Shown in pieces: positions 11,200 to 23,371 of a stretch of 50,000 nucleotides of DNA. The stretch covers positions 18,289,276 to 18,339,275 of the forward strand of contig NC_135568.1 of NCBI RefSeq assembly GCF_964340395.1, written 5' to 3'. Numbering within the stretch: the first letter of the stretch is position 1; every line of letters starts with the position of its first letter. The notes beneath the pieces were generated by a model, which saw nothing but the letters and a program-made list of their open reading frames with translations, did not search any database and was not told the DNA's origin. A program made the translations under genes and the position numbers. This DNA is from Glandiceps talaboti. Its lineage: Eukaryota; Hemichordata; Enteropneusta; Spengelidae.

Positions 11200-13043
11200 A
11201 GTTGCGACTGGTATTCTCCCATTCATACAGGTACAGTTGAGACTGGTATTCTCCCAGTCATACAGTTACAGTTGAGACTGGTATTCTCCCATTCATACAG
11301 TTACAGTTGAGACTGGTATTCTCCCATTCATACAGTTACAGTTGAGACTGGTATTCTCCCATTCATACAGTTACAGTTGAGACTGGTATTCTCCCATTCA
11401 TACAGTTACAGTTGAGACTGGTATTCTCCCATTCATACAGTTACAGTTGAGACTGGTATTCTCCCATTCATACAGTTACAGTTGAGACTGGTGTTCTCCC
11501 TTTCATACAGTTACAATTGAGACTGGTATTCTCCCATTCATACAGTTACAGTTGAGACTGGTATTCTCCCATTCATACAGTTACAGTTGAGACTGGTATT
11601 CTCCCATTCATACAGTTACAGTTGAGACTGGTATTCTCCCATTCATACAGTTATAGTTGAGACTGGTGTTCTCCCTTTCATACAGTTACAGTTGAGACTG
11701 GTATTCTCCCATTCATACAGTTACAGTTGAGACTGGTATTCTCCCATTCATACAGTTACAGTTGAGACTGGTATTCTCCCATTCATACAGTTACAGTTGA
11801 GACTGGTATTCTCCCATTCATACAGTTACAGTTGAGACTGGTATTCTCCCATTCATACAGTTACAGTTGAGACTGGTATTCTCCCTTTCATACAGTTACA
11901 GTTGAGACTGGTGTTCTCCCTTTCATACAGTTACAGTTGAGACTGGTATTCTCCCATTCATACAGTTACAAATGAGACTGGTATTCTCCCATTCATACAG
12001 TTACAGTTGAGACTGGTGTTCTCCCATTCATACAGTTATAGTTGAGACTGGTATTCTCCCATTCATACAGTTACAGTTGAGACTGGTATTCTCCTATTCA
12101 TACAGTTACAGTTGAGACTGGTATTCTCCCATTCATACAGTTACAGTTGAGACTGGTGTTCTCCCATTCATACAGTTACAGTTGAGACTGGTATTGTCCC
12201 ATTCATACAGTTACAGTTGAGACTGGTATTCTCCCATTCATACAGTTACAGTTGAGACTGGTATTCTCCCATTCATACAGTTACAGTTGAGACTGGTATT
12301 CTCCCATTCATACAGTTACAGTTGAGACTGGTATTCTCCCATTCATACAGTTACAGTTGAGACTGGTATTCTCCCATTCATACAGTTACAGTTGAGACTG
12401 GTGTTCTCCCTTTCATACAGTTACAGTTGAGACTGGTATTCTCCCATTCATACAGTTACAGTTGAGACTGGTATTCTCCCATTCATACAGTTACAGTTGA
12501 GACTGGTATTCTCCCATTCATACAGTTACAGTTGAGACTGGTATTCTCCCATTCATACAGATACAGTTGAGACTGGTGTCCTCCCTTTCATACAGTTACA
12601 GTTGAGACTGGTATTCTCCCATTCATACAGTTACAAATGAGACTGGTATTCTCCCATTCATACAGTTACAGTTGAGACTGGTGTTCTCCCATTCATACAG
12701 TTATAGTTGAGACTGGTATTCTCCCATTCATTCATACAGTTACAGTTGAGACTGGTATTCTCCCATTCATACAGTTACAGTTGAGACTGGTATTCTCCCA
12801 TTCATACAGTTACAGTTGAGACTGGTGTTCTTCCATTCATACAGTTACAGTTGAGACTGGTATTCTCCCATTCATACAGTTACAAATGAGACTGGTATTC
12901 TACCATTCATACAGTTACAGTTGAGACTGGTATTCTCCCATTCATACAGTTACAGTTGAGACTGGTATTCTCCCATTCATACAGTTACAGTTGAGACTGG
13001 TGTTCTCCCATTCATACAGTTACAGTTGAGACTGGTATTCTCC
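11200..13043. repeat. 35-bp minisatellite array, about 53 copies
   Basis: The unit contains GTTGAGACTGGTATTCTCCC and ATTCATACAGTTACA. Variants with GGTGTTCTCCCTTTC or ACAAATGAG recur at multi-unit spacing, and one unit near 12728 has an extra TTCA. The last copy runs into TCCGTAATTTG at 13043. No coding frame. Confidence 0.97.
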
Positions 13044-13690
13044 GTAATTTGCTAAGACAGTGGTAGGAAAATAAGACTGTTTGCAGTATGAGATTGTGAG
13101 ATACTGGTGTCTAAATGACTGCGAGTCTACGTTATGCGTCCACCATTCAATAGAACCGTGTAAAGCAATTGACTGTCTGTTTATGTCAAAACTTTGTTAT
13201 CTGTCGGGAATAAATGGTGTATCAAATGTCTAACAACTTAATTACATATTGAATATAACAATAGTTCTGTCACAACAACATGCCCTTTCTTTGTACTTTT
13301 CTAATTCACAGTAAAAGTCAAGTAAAATTCCAATACAAGACGATATATTCAAACTTTAAGGACAAATTCTAGCATTATTCAATTTCAAATGACGATTTAA
13401 CAATTTGTGTCTGACATGCTACATTTAACATATATTAATGATAATATCCATGGTTACCGTACTAATGTCACTTTACTTTATGGATATAAATACTAAAAAC
13501 ACATGTTAAAAATATTGTACTACTATACCCATTATTCAATGTTTCGTATTTTCAACAATTGCTGGCATCAAATTAATACATTATACTACAGCAAGGTTAA
13601 TATTTCGGGATGAATTTAACAAAACATATCAAAATATCTTAGAACTTGAGATAGTTTTAAATCAATTGTTTGTGTCGGTTACATTGGGGC
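13044..13690. other. Unannotated AT-rich spacer, 3' side of the sulfotransferase gene
   Basis: No open frame or repeat found. It lies downstream of the minus-strand sulfotransferase stop codon, so part may be its 3' UTR, but I see no clear AATAAA on that strand. Confidence 0.5.
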
Positions 13691-13850
13691 ACAGATGGGG
13701 GGGGTACATCAACAAATTTTACAATCCAGGAGGGGTACTTGTAAACATTTTGAGGGTGTGGAGGGGAGTATTTAAATAAGGGGGTAGCGACAGAAAATGT
13801 CCCGATCCCCCTTGAGAGGTGTTTGTGAAAGCAATCTTATCAGATTTTTT
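13691..13850. repeat. G-rich dispersed repeat, copy 2
   Basis: GGGGGGGTACATCAACAAA, GGGGTACTTGTAAACATTTT and GTGTGGAGGGGAG match the order of blocks at 9006-9140 in the same orientation. It lies just beyond the sulfotransferase stop and would fall in its 3' UTR or flank. Confidence 0.35.
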
Positions 13851-13909
13851 TCGGACTCTTAGTGAAAAACTTATAAGAATTTTCCCGACATTCCTTAACT
13901 CGGTAGTCA

Positions 13910-14987
13910 TTACTGTGACTTTTTGGAAACAATGCCATATTGCTTCTGTTTCAAAAACCTTACATATGAAACAACGCTGAATTTGGACTTATTGCACAAT
14001 CTTACATCTATCGTAAACTTTTCATTCCACTTCGATTCTTTAACCACTAACTGTAATGAATTTGAATAGCTAACATCTTGTTTGCAGAACATTTTAAAGT
14101 CAGAAAGAACTTGCTTAAAATGAATCAGTTCTTTGTTAAACTCCGACTCTCGAGCTATTCTTTCCAGCAGTGCTTTCTTGAAATGGTCGTAGAGGGCTAT
14201 ATCAACTTGACTGAAATGTTTGTAAAGGTGTTCTATGTCATCATATATTTTGTACCGATACTTGCTAATATTGATTTCAATATACAAAATATCAATCATA
14301 TCCCAACAAAAAGTTCGTTTCAATAATACTAGTGATTCATCAAAGTACTCCAAGATCATAACGAGATCAAAGTCTTGCTGGATTGCGTTAATAAATTCGA
14401 TAATCGCGGATACGTTGTCGTACTGCGAGGGAGGAAATCCAAGGTCAAAGGCCATAAAGTTTCGTCTATAAGGAGAACGATTCTCACCATCCCATCGATA
14501 GAACTTTCCGGGATTCTTCAGAAATGTATCAACTGGACTCTCATCACTCGAGTCATTTATATACTTTTCCCATTTGAAGTAGTTAAATGAGGATTTGAAT
14601 TGTTTCCATGGTTCTCGTAAAATTGTCACATACTTCGTATCTTTGGGCATCAAATTGTGCATCTGTGTTTTATTGTACACTGTATGTAGACACAGAATAT
14701 TGAAGGTTTTGTTTGATGGTAGGTAATTCTTACTACGTATAAAAGATGGCCAGCCTAAATTCCAGTCGCCACTTGGTAGAACGAACGACAGGTTGTTGAG
14801 ATCTCCGTACTGTAAGAATATTTTAGTTGTGGTATCACTACCAGTTTTATGTGTCTTCAAGAAAACTATATTCTTTACCTTCGAACATGTAGATCTATTT
14901 TTGCTGACGACCTTGCCGTAGTAGTTTCTTTCAAATAGCGAATAATCTTTCGACATCGAGTTGTTAGTACTTTCTCTCTGCACATGC
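13910..14987 (-). CDS. Galactose-3-O-sulfotransferase-like enzyme, catalytic exon (exon 2)
   Basis: It encodes a Gal3ST-family enzyme that moves sulfate from PAPS to the 3-hydroxyl of galactose on glycolipids or glycoproteins in the Golgi lumen. Visible in order: the 5'-phosphosulfate-binding loop FLKTHKTGSDTTTKIF, the 3'-phosphate-binding segment ILREPWKQFKSSFNYF, the family motif FMAFDLGFP, and ILEYFDESLVLLKRTFCW. Several N-glycosylation sequons (NKT, NDS, NIS) fit a lumenal domain. The track-style start at 14983 is GTG, not ATG. I prefer an acceptor (TTCTACAG) with the exon starting at 14987, whose first base completes a codon begun in exon 1 at 17457. The joined protein is about 454 residues, within the family range. 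Members are distinguished by acceptor, which the sequence does not reveal. Family call very secure; exact substrate unknown. Confidence 0.93.
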
Positions 14988-15595
14988 CTGTAGAATATAT
15001 AATTTCAATACATATTGCAATTGGTGGCATATCGACAAACAATGTTCAAAGCATAGATATTTTGACTCACTATTGTGTCAGTACGAGTTACCTGTAGTCG
15101 ACTGTGCCACCCATGTGGCAAACACTGGATCTCATTTAGCCACTTGTTTCGACTAGACATCTATATCACATTTTAAACAATGTGTTTGTTTTAGCAAGTC
15201 ATGTTGTAAACAATTGCATGTGTGATTTCATGCTTTGCACGATAGGGCAAATGTAAAGGTGGACGTACACATACAAGCTATTGTTTTAATAACAAATCAT
15301 CTTTCCTCGCTCTCATTAATATTCTCTTAGGGACCGGTCAGTTTCTTCAGCCGGGGGTGGATTCTTAAATTGAGCCGACAAAAAGTCACTGACCCCTCTA
15401 TCTGTAAAACCAAAAACATGCTACCCCCCCCCCCCCATCACTTAATTCTAAAACATGATGACCCCCTCCCCCCCCCCCATATATAATATTCACATGACAG
15501 GTATTTTTTGATTATTACTCAGTATGGACTGCTTGACTGTCTTGCATCTACTTTATAAGATCCCGGGTTAGCACTATTATGATTTTAATTATTGA

Positions 15596-16495
15596 CTACA
15601 CAGGGTAAATATATTCCAAAAGGAGTTTAATAGCATCTTGACAGTGAAAGGCATGGGAAAGCTTGAGCAGGGAATATATACCTCTCTTATGGGGGTCCTA
15701 GGGGGTCTCCCCTAAAAGCCCTGGAGATTTTTTACTCTGAAAAGTCAATTTTGAGACTATTCAGACCCTTTCAGACAATAATTTCCAAGCTTTACAAGAC
15801 AGCACCAACATGTAAAAAGTAACTACACAGGGTTGAAATTCTTTTGAAATATACTTTGATAGCATCTTGACAGTAAGAGGGGAAGAGCTTGAGACTGGGA
15901 TATGTCCACCTCATGTGGGGGGGGGTCCAAGGGGTTCTAGAAGCCCTGGAAGATTTTTAATCTTAAAGCCAATTTTTAGGCTATTCAGACCCTTTCAAGC
16001 AATAACTCTATCCATGCTTTACAAGACAGCACCATCAAGTATCAGAAACTATTCTTTATAACTTACATAGGGTTGAAATATGTTCTTAAACAGTTAAATG
16101 GCATCATTATATACATGTAGTAAAGGTCAGCACATCTAATGGTAGTATCATTTGTAGGGGAGATTTGGAGTTCAAGGCAATTTTAGACTACCTTGGCAAA
16201 CATTTCACATCTTTAAAAGACTATCATCTCAAATTAGAATTGGGTGAAAATATTTAGGAAAAGTTTAATATTATTATGACAGTAAAAAGTTTGTTGGTAC
16301 ATCTGATTGTTGGTTGAATGCATGAGTGACCGCTGGGGTGAGGGAGTCCTTGGGGATTTTCCCCTGGCAGATCTGCAGTTTTTTGCTTCTATTAAGGCAA
16401 TGTTTAGGTTATCTATAGCCTTTGAGGTAATATTTCCAAGCTTCGAATAGCTAACGTAAATGTAAGTTTTAAATGAATTTCCCATGTCACATAAA
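15596..16495 (+). repeat. Four diverged tandem modules inside the element
   Basis: Modules start near 15596, 15823, 16062 and 16231. Each begins with a phrase like CTACACAGGGTTGAAAT, or a decayed form, followed by TTTAATAGCATCTTGACAG. Then come a G-rich run before CTCCCCTAAAAGC or its variant, and CTATTCAGACCC or CTATCTATAGCC near the end. Divergence is high, so these are old duplications. Confidence 0.6.
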
Positions 16496-16864
16496 AATTG
16501 CCCCGTAACATTGGTATAGTGGCATTAATATTGCATGTATAGTAAATTCACCGGTATGTTAGAGAACTTTAGGTGGTCATACCTAGTGTATAATAGAAAC
16601 TGGAATCTGATGAGATGTGGTGATTTGTAGTGTCAATAACATGTAGTGTCCAAAAAAGAAAGTGTATTAATCACTTCTGACAAGTTCATAGTGCCGAGTA
16701 GGGAACATTTTAGATTAACTTCGTTTATAAACTATCTATGAAGATTACCATTATGAAACCTTCAAGTTCACTTTTGCCCCAAAGAACAATATAAGTGAAG
16801 CACTGATTGTGAAACAGCCAAGCATTTACATGACATGTTCTGAAACTAGTGTGGTAGCTAGGTA

Positions 16865-16983
<119 letters not shown>

Positions 16984-17289
16984 GTTATGCTTGAACTAAT
17001 AAGTAATATTAAAGAATTCATGTAAGAAACAGGGAGAAGAACAAATATTTACATGTACCACATTTCAGACAAGGCTATATGTCATTGTAGAAAAAGGATT
17101 TTTTCTTCCATCACAATCCAAAACACAATGACTCCCCCTATCCACAATTTTGAAAACAGCATGACCCCCCTACTGCCAATTTCATAAACAGGGTGACCCC
17201 CCCCCCACCCAATCCACCGCCCCCCCCCCCCTCCCCGCCAAAGAAACTGACCGGTCCCTTACTAATGTATTGAATAACAAAACAGAACA

Positions 17290-17438
<149 letters not shown>

Positions 17439-17456
17439 CCCCCCTGGTATGCGTAC

Positions 17457-17743
17457 CTTCGTATGGTTGAGTATATTATTTTTCCCAAAAACTGTTGTGA
17501 TTTAGTAATGGCATAGGTATTTCCATGATTAATTCTTATATTGGAATTATTACACATCTGGTATTGTTTGTCTTTACTCGGCTTGCTGTTTTCCTCTTCA
17601 ATGACACATATATTTTCCGATAAACGCTCCTCAGCAGAGTTGGTTTGTCGAAATTGATGTGACAGAAACATCAATAAAGATGTTACTACGATGCTCAGTA
17701 TAACAGCAACAAACAAACTTCTTTCAAGGAACCTTCGTGTCAT
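17457..17743 (-). CDS. Galactose-3-O-sulfotransferase-like enzyme, membrane-anchor exon (exon 1)
   Basis: From ATG at 17743 the exon encodes 95 residues plus two bases. It reads MTRRFLER, then a hydrophobic segment SLFVAVILSIVVTSLLMF (residues 9-26), then a polar stem with NNS and a few cysteines. A short basic cytoplasmic tail, one anchor and a stem are the usual start of a type II Golgi sulfotransferase, and exon 2 (14987-13910) lacks exactly this part. The frame and phase join cleanly to exon 2. An upstream in-frame start at 17788 would add 15 residues from minisatellite sequence, so I prefer 17743. AG at 17751-17750 (TTATACAG, then TTCGAG before ATG) may be an acceptor for a 5' UTR exon. 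Confidence 0.75.
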
Positions 17744-17749
17744 CTCGAA

Positions 17750-19313
17750 CTGTATAATTATAAACAAAGAGGTGTAAACTGTTAACATATTTTTAAAAAC
17801 CAGGTGTACACTGAATATTTTTTTTTAAAAACCTGGTGTAAACTATTTGATTATAAATAACCAGGTGTAAACTGTATAATCATAAACAACCAGGTGTAAA
17901 CTGTATAATTATAAAACAACCAAGTGTAAACTGTATATTTATAAACAACCAGGTTTAAAGTGTATAATTATAAAACAACCAGGTGTAAAGTGTATAATTA
18001 TAAAACAACCAGGTGTAAAGTGTATAATTATAAACAACCAGGTGTAAAGTGTATAATTATAAAACAACCAGGTGTAAAGTGTATAATTATAAAACAACCA
18101 GGTGTAAAGTGTATAATTATCAAACAACCAGGTGTAAAGTGTATAATTATCAAACAACCAGGTGTAAACGTTATAATATAAAACAACCAGGTGTAAATTG
18201 TATAATATAAAACATCCAGGTGTACACTGTATAATATAAAACAACCAGGTGTACGCTGTATAATATAAAACAACCAGATGTAAACTGTATAATATAAAAC
18301 AACCAGGTGTACACTGTATAATATAAAACAACCAGATGTAAACTGTATAATTATAAAACAACCAGGTGTACACTGTATAATATAAAACATCTAGGTGTAA
18401 ACTGTATAATATAAAACATCCAGGTGTACACTGTATAATATAAAACAAACAGGTGTAAACTGTATAATTATAAACAGCAGGTGTAAACTGTATAATTATA
18501 AAACAACCAGGTGAAAACTGCATAATTTTTTTAAAAACCTGGTGTATACTATTTGATTATAAATAACCAGGTGTAAACTGTATAATCATAAACAACCAGG
18601 TTTAAAGTGAATAATTATAAAACAACCAAGTGTAAACTGTATAATTATAAAACAACCAGGTGTAAACTGTATAAATATAAAACAACCAGGTGTAAACTGT
18701 ATAAATATAAAACAACCAGGTGTAAACTGTATAATTATAAAACAACCAGGTGTACACTGTATAATATAAAACAACAGGTGTACACTGTATAGTTATAAAA
18801 CAACCAGGTGTAAACTGTATAATTATAAAACAACCAGGTGTAAACTGTATAATTATAAAACAACCAGGTGTACCCTGTATAATATAAAACAACCAGGTGT
18901 AAAGTGTATAATTATAAAACAACCAGGTGTAAAGTGTATAATTATAAAACAACCAGGTGTACACTGTATAATATAAAACAACCAGGTGTAAACTGTATAA
19001 TATAAAACAATGAGGTGTAAACTGTATAATTATAAAACAACATGTGTATACTGTATAATTATAAACAACCAGGTGTAAACTGTATAATTATAAAACAACC
19101 AGGTGTAAACTGTATAATTATAAAACAACCAGGTGTAAACTGTATAATTATAAAACAACCAGGTGTACACTGTATAATATAAAACAACCAGGTGTAAACT
19201 GTATAATATAAAACTGTATAATTATAAAACAACCAGGTGTATACTGTATAATTATAAACAACCAGGTGTAAACTGTATATTTATAAAACAACAGGTGTAA
19301 ACTGCATAATTAT
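17750..19313. repeat. 29-30-bp minisatellite array, about 53 copies, abutting sulfotransferase exon 1
   Basis: The plus-strand unit contains AACCAGGTGTAAACTGTATA and ATTATAAAAC; many units read TATAATATAAAAC and are a base shorter. A block beginning AAAAACCTGGTGTA at 17827 recurs at 18533, 706 bp on, so half of the array duplicated the other half. On the gene strand each unit carries TTTATAATTATACAG, the same string that precedes exon 1. Open frames on both strands are artefacts. Confidence 0.97.
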
Positions 19314-20126
19314 TGTAGTGGAATTGGGGGTGTTGCCCCAAAACCCACACAGTAAGTAGGCTAAACGATGACCACTGCCGGCTCTCTAATATTTCTTGAC
19401 ACATTAAGAGTGCAGCAGCTGACACTGTGTGAGCTACTGTGAGACAACTCTTTCCTCTCAAACACAAGATCTCGGGATGGGGTCCACAGGAAAAGCTAAG
19501 ACTTGCTCAAAACACAGAAACAGAAAGAAACAAAAACACCCTCTATAAACACATTCTCCACAGAAAAACAAAAAATAGATCATTGAGTGTATGTTACCAT
19601 ATGGAAAAATACAATCAATAGAAATCAGTTTGAGGAGTCTAGTATTTGACGACTTTATCGTAGCTATCACTGACATACACAGTGTACAAATACAAAGGTC
19701 ACCGAAGCTCTACGCTGTGATATTTATACACAAATTTAACAAGTCCTCAACCTTAACCACGTACAAATGCACTCTTGTTGACTCGTTTTATCAAATACCT
19801 AACCTTGTAAAGCTTAATAAATAACATATTAAATACAAACACAGAACCAAGTCATAAAATCCGGTATGGTATGACTTTGACACAGTAATATTTATGTGGA
19901 ATTCTTCGTGAATTTTTGTTAGAATTAGATCAAACTTACTTACCAGTTGGCAATATGCTAGTAGCAGATGTAAACTTCTGTAGGTTAATCGAATGTCTTG
20001 CAAAGGCTCCTAACCAACCAACAATACAGCTAAAAAATAACTTGTGTTTCTTCTCACGAAGAGCTGAGAAAAATGAGGTCGGACTATCAACATATCACGT
20101 GATTTGATATAAATCATAAATGTATG
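19314..20126. other. Unannotated spacer upstream of the sulfotransferase array
   Basis: Unique sequence. Short open frames of 60-77 codons on both strands show no domain or splice support. A 5' UTR exon or promoter for the sulfotransferase could lie here, but none can be pointed to. Confidence 0.5.
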
Positions 20127-21614
20127 TCTAGGTTGTCTACATCTGTTGGTCTACGTCTGTTGTTCTGTCTACGTCTGTTGGTCTATGTCTGTTGGTCTAT
20201 GTCTGTTGGTCTACATCTGTTGGTCTATGTCTGTTGAACTATGCCTAGGTTTTCTTCGTCTGTTGGTCTATGTCTGTTGGTCTATGGCTAGGTTGTCTAC
20301 GTCTGTTGGTCTATGTCTGTTGGTCTATGGCTAGGTTGTCTACGTCTGTTGGTCTATGTCTGTTGGTCTATGTCTGTTGGTCTACGTCTGTTGGTCTACG
20401 TCTGTTGGTCTACGTCTGTTGGTCTATGTCTGTTGGTCGGTCTACGTCTGTTGGTCTATGTCTGTTGGTCTACGTCTGTTGGTCTACGTCTGTTGGTCTA
20501 CGTCTGTTGGTCTATGTCTGTTGGTCGGTCTACGTCTGTTGGTCTACGTCTGTTGGTCTACGTCTGTTGGTCTATGTCTGTTGGTCTACGTCTGTTGGTC
20601 TATGTATGTTGGTCTATGTCTGTTGGTCTATGTATGTTGATCTATGTCTGTTGGTCTATGGCTAGGTTGTCTACGTCTGTTGGTATATGTCTGTTGGTCT
20701 ATGTCTGTTGGTCGGTCTACGTCTGTTGGTCTATGTCTGTTGGTCTATATCTGTTGGTCTATGTCTGTTGGTCTACGTCTGTTGGTCTATGTCTGTTGGT
20801 TTAAGTATGTTGGTCTATGTATGTTGATCTATATATGTTGGTCTATGTCTAGGTTGTCTACGTGTTGGTCTATGTCTGTTGGTTTAAGTCTGTTAGTCTA
20901 TGTCTGTTGGTCTACATCTGTTGGTATATGTCTGTTGGTCTATGTCTGTTGGTCGGTCTACGTCTGTTGGTCTATGTCTGTTGGTCTATATCTGTTGGTC
21001 TATGTCTGTTGGTCTACGTCTGTTGGTTTAAGTATGTTGGTCTATGTATGTTGATCTATATATGTTGGTCTATGTCTAGGTTGTCTACGTGTTGGTCTAT
21101 GTCTGTTGGTTTAAGTCTGTTAGTCTATGTCTGTTGGTCTACATCTGTTGGTCTATGTCTGTTGGTCTATGTCTGTTGGTCTATGTCTGTTGGTCTATGT
21201 ATGTTGGTCTACGTCTGCTGGTCTATGTCTGTTGGTCGGTCTACGTCTGTTGGTCCACGTCTGCTGGTCTATGTCTGTTGGTCTATGTCTGTTGGTCTAT
21301 GTCTGTTGGTCTATGTCTGTTGGTCTACGTCTGCTGGTCTATGTCTGTTGGTCTATGTCTGCTGGTCTACGTCTGTTGGTCTATGTCTGTTGGTCTATGT
21401 ATGTTGGTCTACGTCTGCTGGTCTATGTCTGCTGGTCGGTCTACATCTGTTGGTCTATGAATGTTGGTCTATGTCTAGGTTGTCTACGTCTGTTGGTATA
21501 TGTCTGTTTGTCTATGTCTGTTGGTCTACGTCTGTTGGTCTACGTCTGTTTGTCTATGTGTGTTGGTCTATGTATGTTGGTCTATGTCTGTTGGCTTATG
21601 TCTAGGTTGTCTTG
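20127..21614. repeat. 14-bp minisatellite array, about 106 copies
   Basis: The unit is TCTGTTGGTCTATG with C/T changes (CTACG, CTATG) and variants GGTCGGTC, GGCTAGGTTG and GGTTTAAG. The variants recur as blocks, for example a long one near 20800-20880 and again near 21030-21130. Three units give a 14-residue translation, MSVGLCLLVYVCWS, in every frame, which explains open frames of up to 247 residues. No protein is supported. Confidence 0.97.
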
Positions 21615-22023
21615 GCATCTGGAACCCCATTCCTACAAGGAGCATCACACCACTATATAGAGGCCTGTGATGAAGCATAGCTGAGACCACCTACACTAAA
21701 TATAGGCTTGTGTATAATAACTTGAACCAAATCAAATTGAACAGTTACATCTATAGGGACAGGGAAATGACCTTGTCGGAAACAAACAATTGGTGTGTGT
21801 ATTGTATAAGAAATAAATATGTACATAAACCAAAACCTAAACAGTTAAAACTAGAAATTACGAAAAGTTTTTTATTGGTAATTCTTAGAAACTGGTGATA
21901 ATACATTTCATATTTTAATGTGCAACTAGTAATATTTGCCATAGTATGGTATTCATTGACGGACTAGTCACTATTTGCATCTTCCCTGAAACTGTTAACG
22001 TCATACATTTGCCAGTGCAACAC
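21615..22023. other. Unannotated spacer
   Basis: Unique AT-rich sequence with short frames only. No repeat or gene recognised. Confidence 0.55.
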
Positions 22024-22078
22024 ATGCATGCATGTGTGTATGTATGTATGTATGTATGTATGCATGCATGTGTGTATG

Positions 22079-22108
<30 letters not shown>
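22024..22108 (+). repeat. (TATG)n/(CATG)n microsatellite
   Basis: Runs of GTAT broken by ATGCATGCATGTG, of the same tetramer class that flanks both LINE pieces in this window. Confidence 0.97.
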
Positions 22109-22109
<1 letters not shown>

Positions 22110-22477
22110 GGTTTCTGGTGATGAGAAAGTATTGAGGTTAAAGGAAGAAGAAATCATTTTCCGTCTTGGAACGCTGGAACCCCTTGGAATTAAGTTAATA
22201 GATTATTTTCATCATTCCTAGTCTAATCAGGGTTTTTTTTAAATTTCAGGCGTATTCTATCGGGTTCTATTTGGTGCATGCCAATATTAGAACTGTCCAC
22301 ACGTATAACCGTTTATCACGCGGTTGTCGTCCTGTTCCATTACATTCAGATATGTTCAGGTGTTTACCTAACATTTCTGTATCTCGCCGATATTTCCTTT
22401 GAAAAAGAATATTTATTCGAAACGTCGGATTTTACATCTGTTTATACGGACTGACTTATAAGTTCCATATGCATTTT
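22109..22477. other. Sequence upstream of the LINE with a dispersed-repeat tail
   Basis: Non-coding. It ends in GAAACGTCGGATTTTACATC and then TTTATACGGACTGACTTATAAG (22440-22461). The latter block recurs at 26749-26770 beyond the LINE, so part of this stretch belongs to a dispersed repeat. Confidence 0.5.
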
Positions 22478-22526
22478 TATGTATGTATGTATGTATGTAT
22501 GTATGTATGTATGTATGTATGTATGT
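22478..22526 (+). repeat. (TATG)n microsatellite at the LINE 5' side
   Basis: About twelve TATG tetramers directly before the first LINE bases. An open frame runs through them as MYVC repeats into ORF1, which misplaces the ORF1 start. Confidence 0.97.
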
Positions 22527-22537
22527 GTTGCCGCAAA

Positions 22538-23327
22538 ATGGCCGCTCAAGCCGAAGCTGTGCAGTCTCCACCAATTGACGACCGCCTGACGGAAATACTC
22601 AACACTCTTGCCGTATTTGGTAAGAAAATCGATAAAATTTCATCCGTCGAAGACCGTATAACTGAACTGCAAAAGTCTGTAGACTTTATTAGTGGCAGTT
22701 TTGACACCTTCAAGAAAGAAATTGATGACATCAACGCACAGGCAGCGCAGTTAAAAACAGAAAACGAACATCTGCAAGGGCGACTACAAGCAACTCAACG
22801 AGAACTGAGCACCACGCAAGATGAAATGCATGAATTGCAACAATACACTAGAAGAAACATACTAGAAATAAGTGGAGTACCTCAACATGCTGGTGAAGAT
22901 ACCGATGACATTGCAATCCGAGTAGCAGAGGCAGTCGGTGTAATTGTATCAGCAAGCGACATTGACATTAGCCACCGTCTACCACGCCGGCACCAGGAAA
23001 ATACAACTGAGAGAAAACAACCACCACCAATTATAGTGAAGTTCACGAGAAGAACAGTGAGAAATAACATTTATTACTCCAGGAAGAATTTAAAAGATAA
23101 GACACCAAAACCACTTGAATCTTGATAGACAAGCAACAAACAGAATATACATTAATGAAAGTCTGTCTCCAGTTATGAAGCGCTTATTTCATCAAGCAAA
23201 CGAACGACGTAAAATGCTCAACTGGAAGTTTATCTGGACAAACAACGGAAAGATATACACCAGAAAAGATGCAGATTCGCAACCCATCATGATCGCTTCA
23301 AGCAAGGCCGTCAACCGCATAGCCTGA
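22538..23327 (+). pseudogene. LINE ORF1 protein, frameshifted
   Basis: ORF1 of a LINE encodes an RNA-binding chaperone. From ATG at 22538 (context GCAAAATGG) the first frame encodes about 195 residues. It has a heptad-rich coiled coil (roughly residues 15-100: VEDRITELQKSV, AAQLKTENEHLQGRLQ), then an RRM-like core (ILEISGVP, IAIRVAEAVGV, ISHRLPRR, PPIIVKFTRR). It stops at 23125. The C-terminal domain continues in the next frame from about 23116 (IYINESLSPVMKRLFHQA, FIWTNNGKIYTRK) to the TGA at 23325-23327. One base lost or gained near 23110-23122 explains the break. Confidence 0.85.
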
Positions 23328-23371
23328 ACTGACAATTTCTCGAACATTTTAATCACTTTATCAGTATCACC

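Noticed and set aside
20146-21660. Open frames up to 247 residues rich in Leu, Val and Cys that look like membrane proteins
   Set aside because: A 14-bp repeat gives the same 14-residue pattern in all three frames; the hydrophobicity is a by-product.
22469-22537. N-terminal MYVC extension of LINE ORF1
   Set aside because: Encoded by (TATG)n; the ATG at 22538 with good context is the likely ORF1 start.
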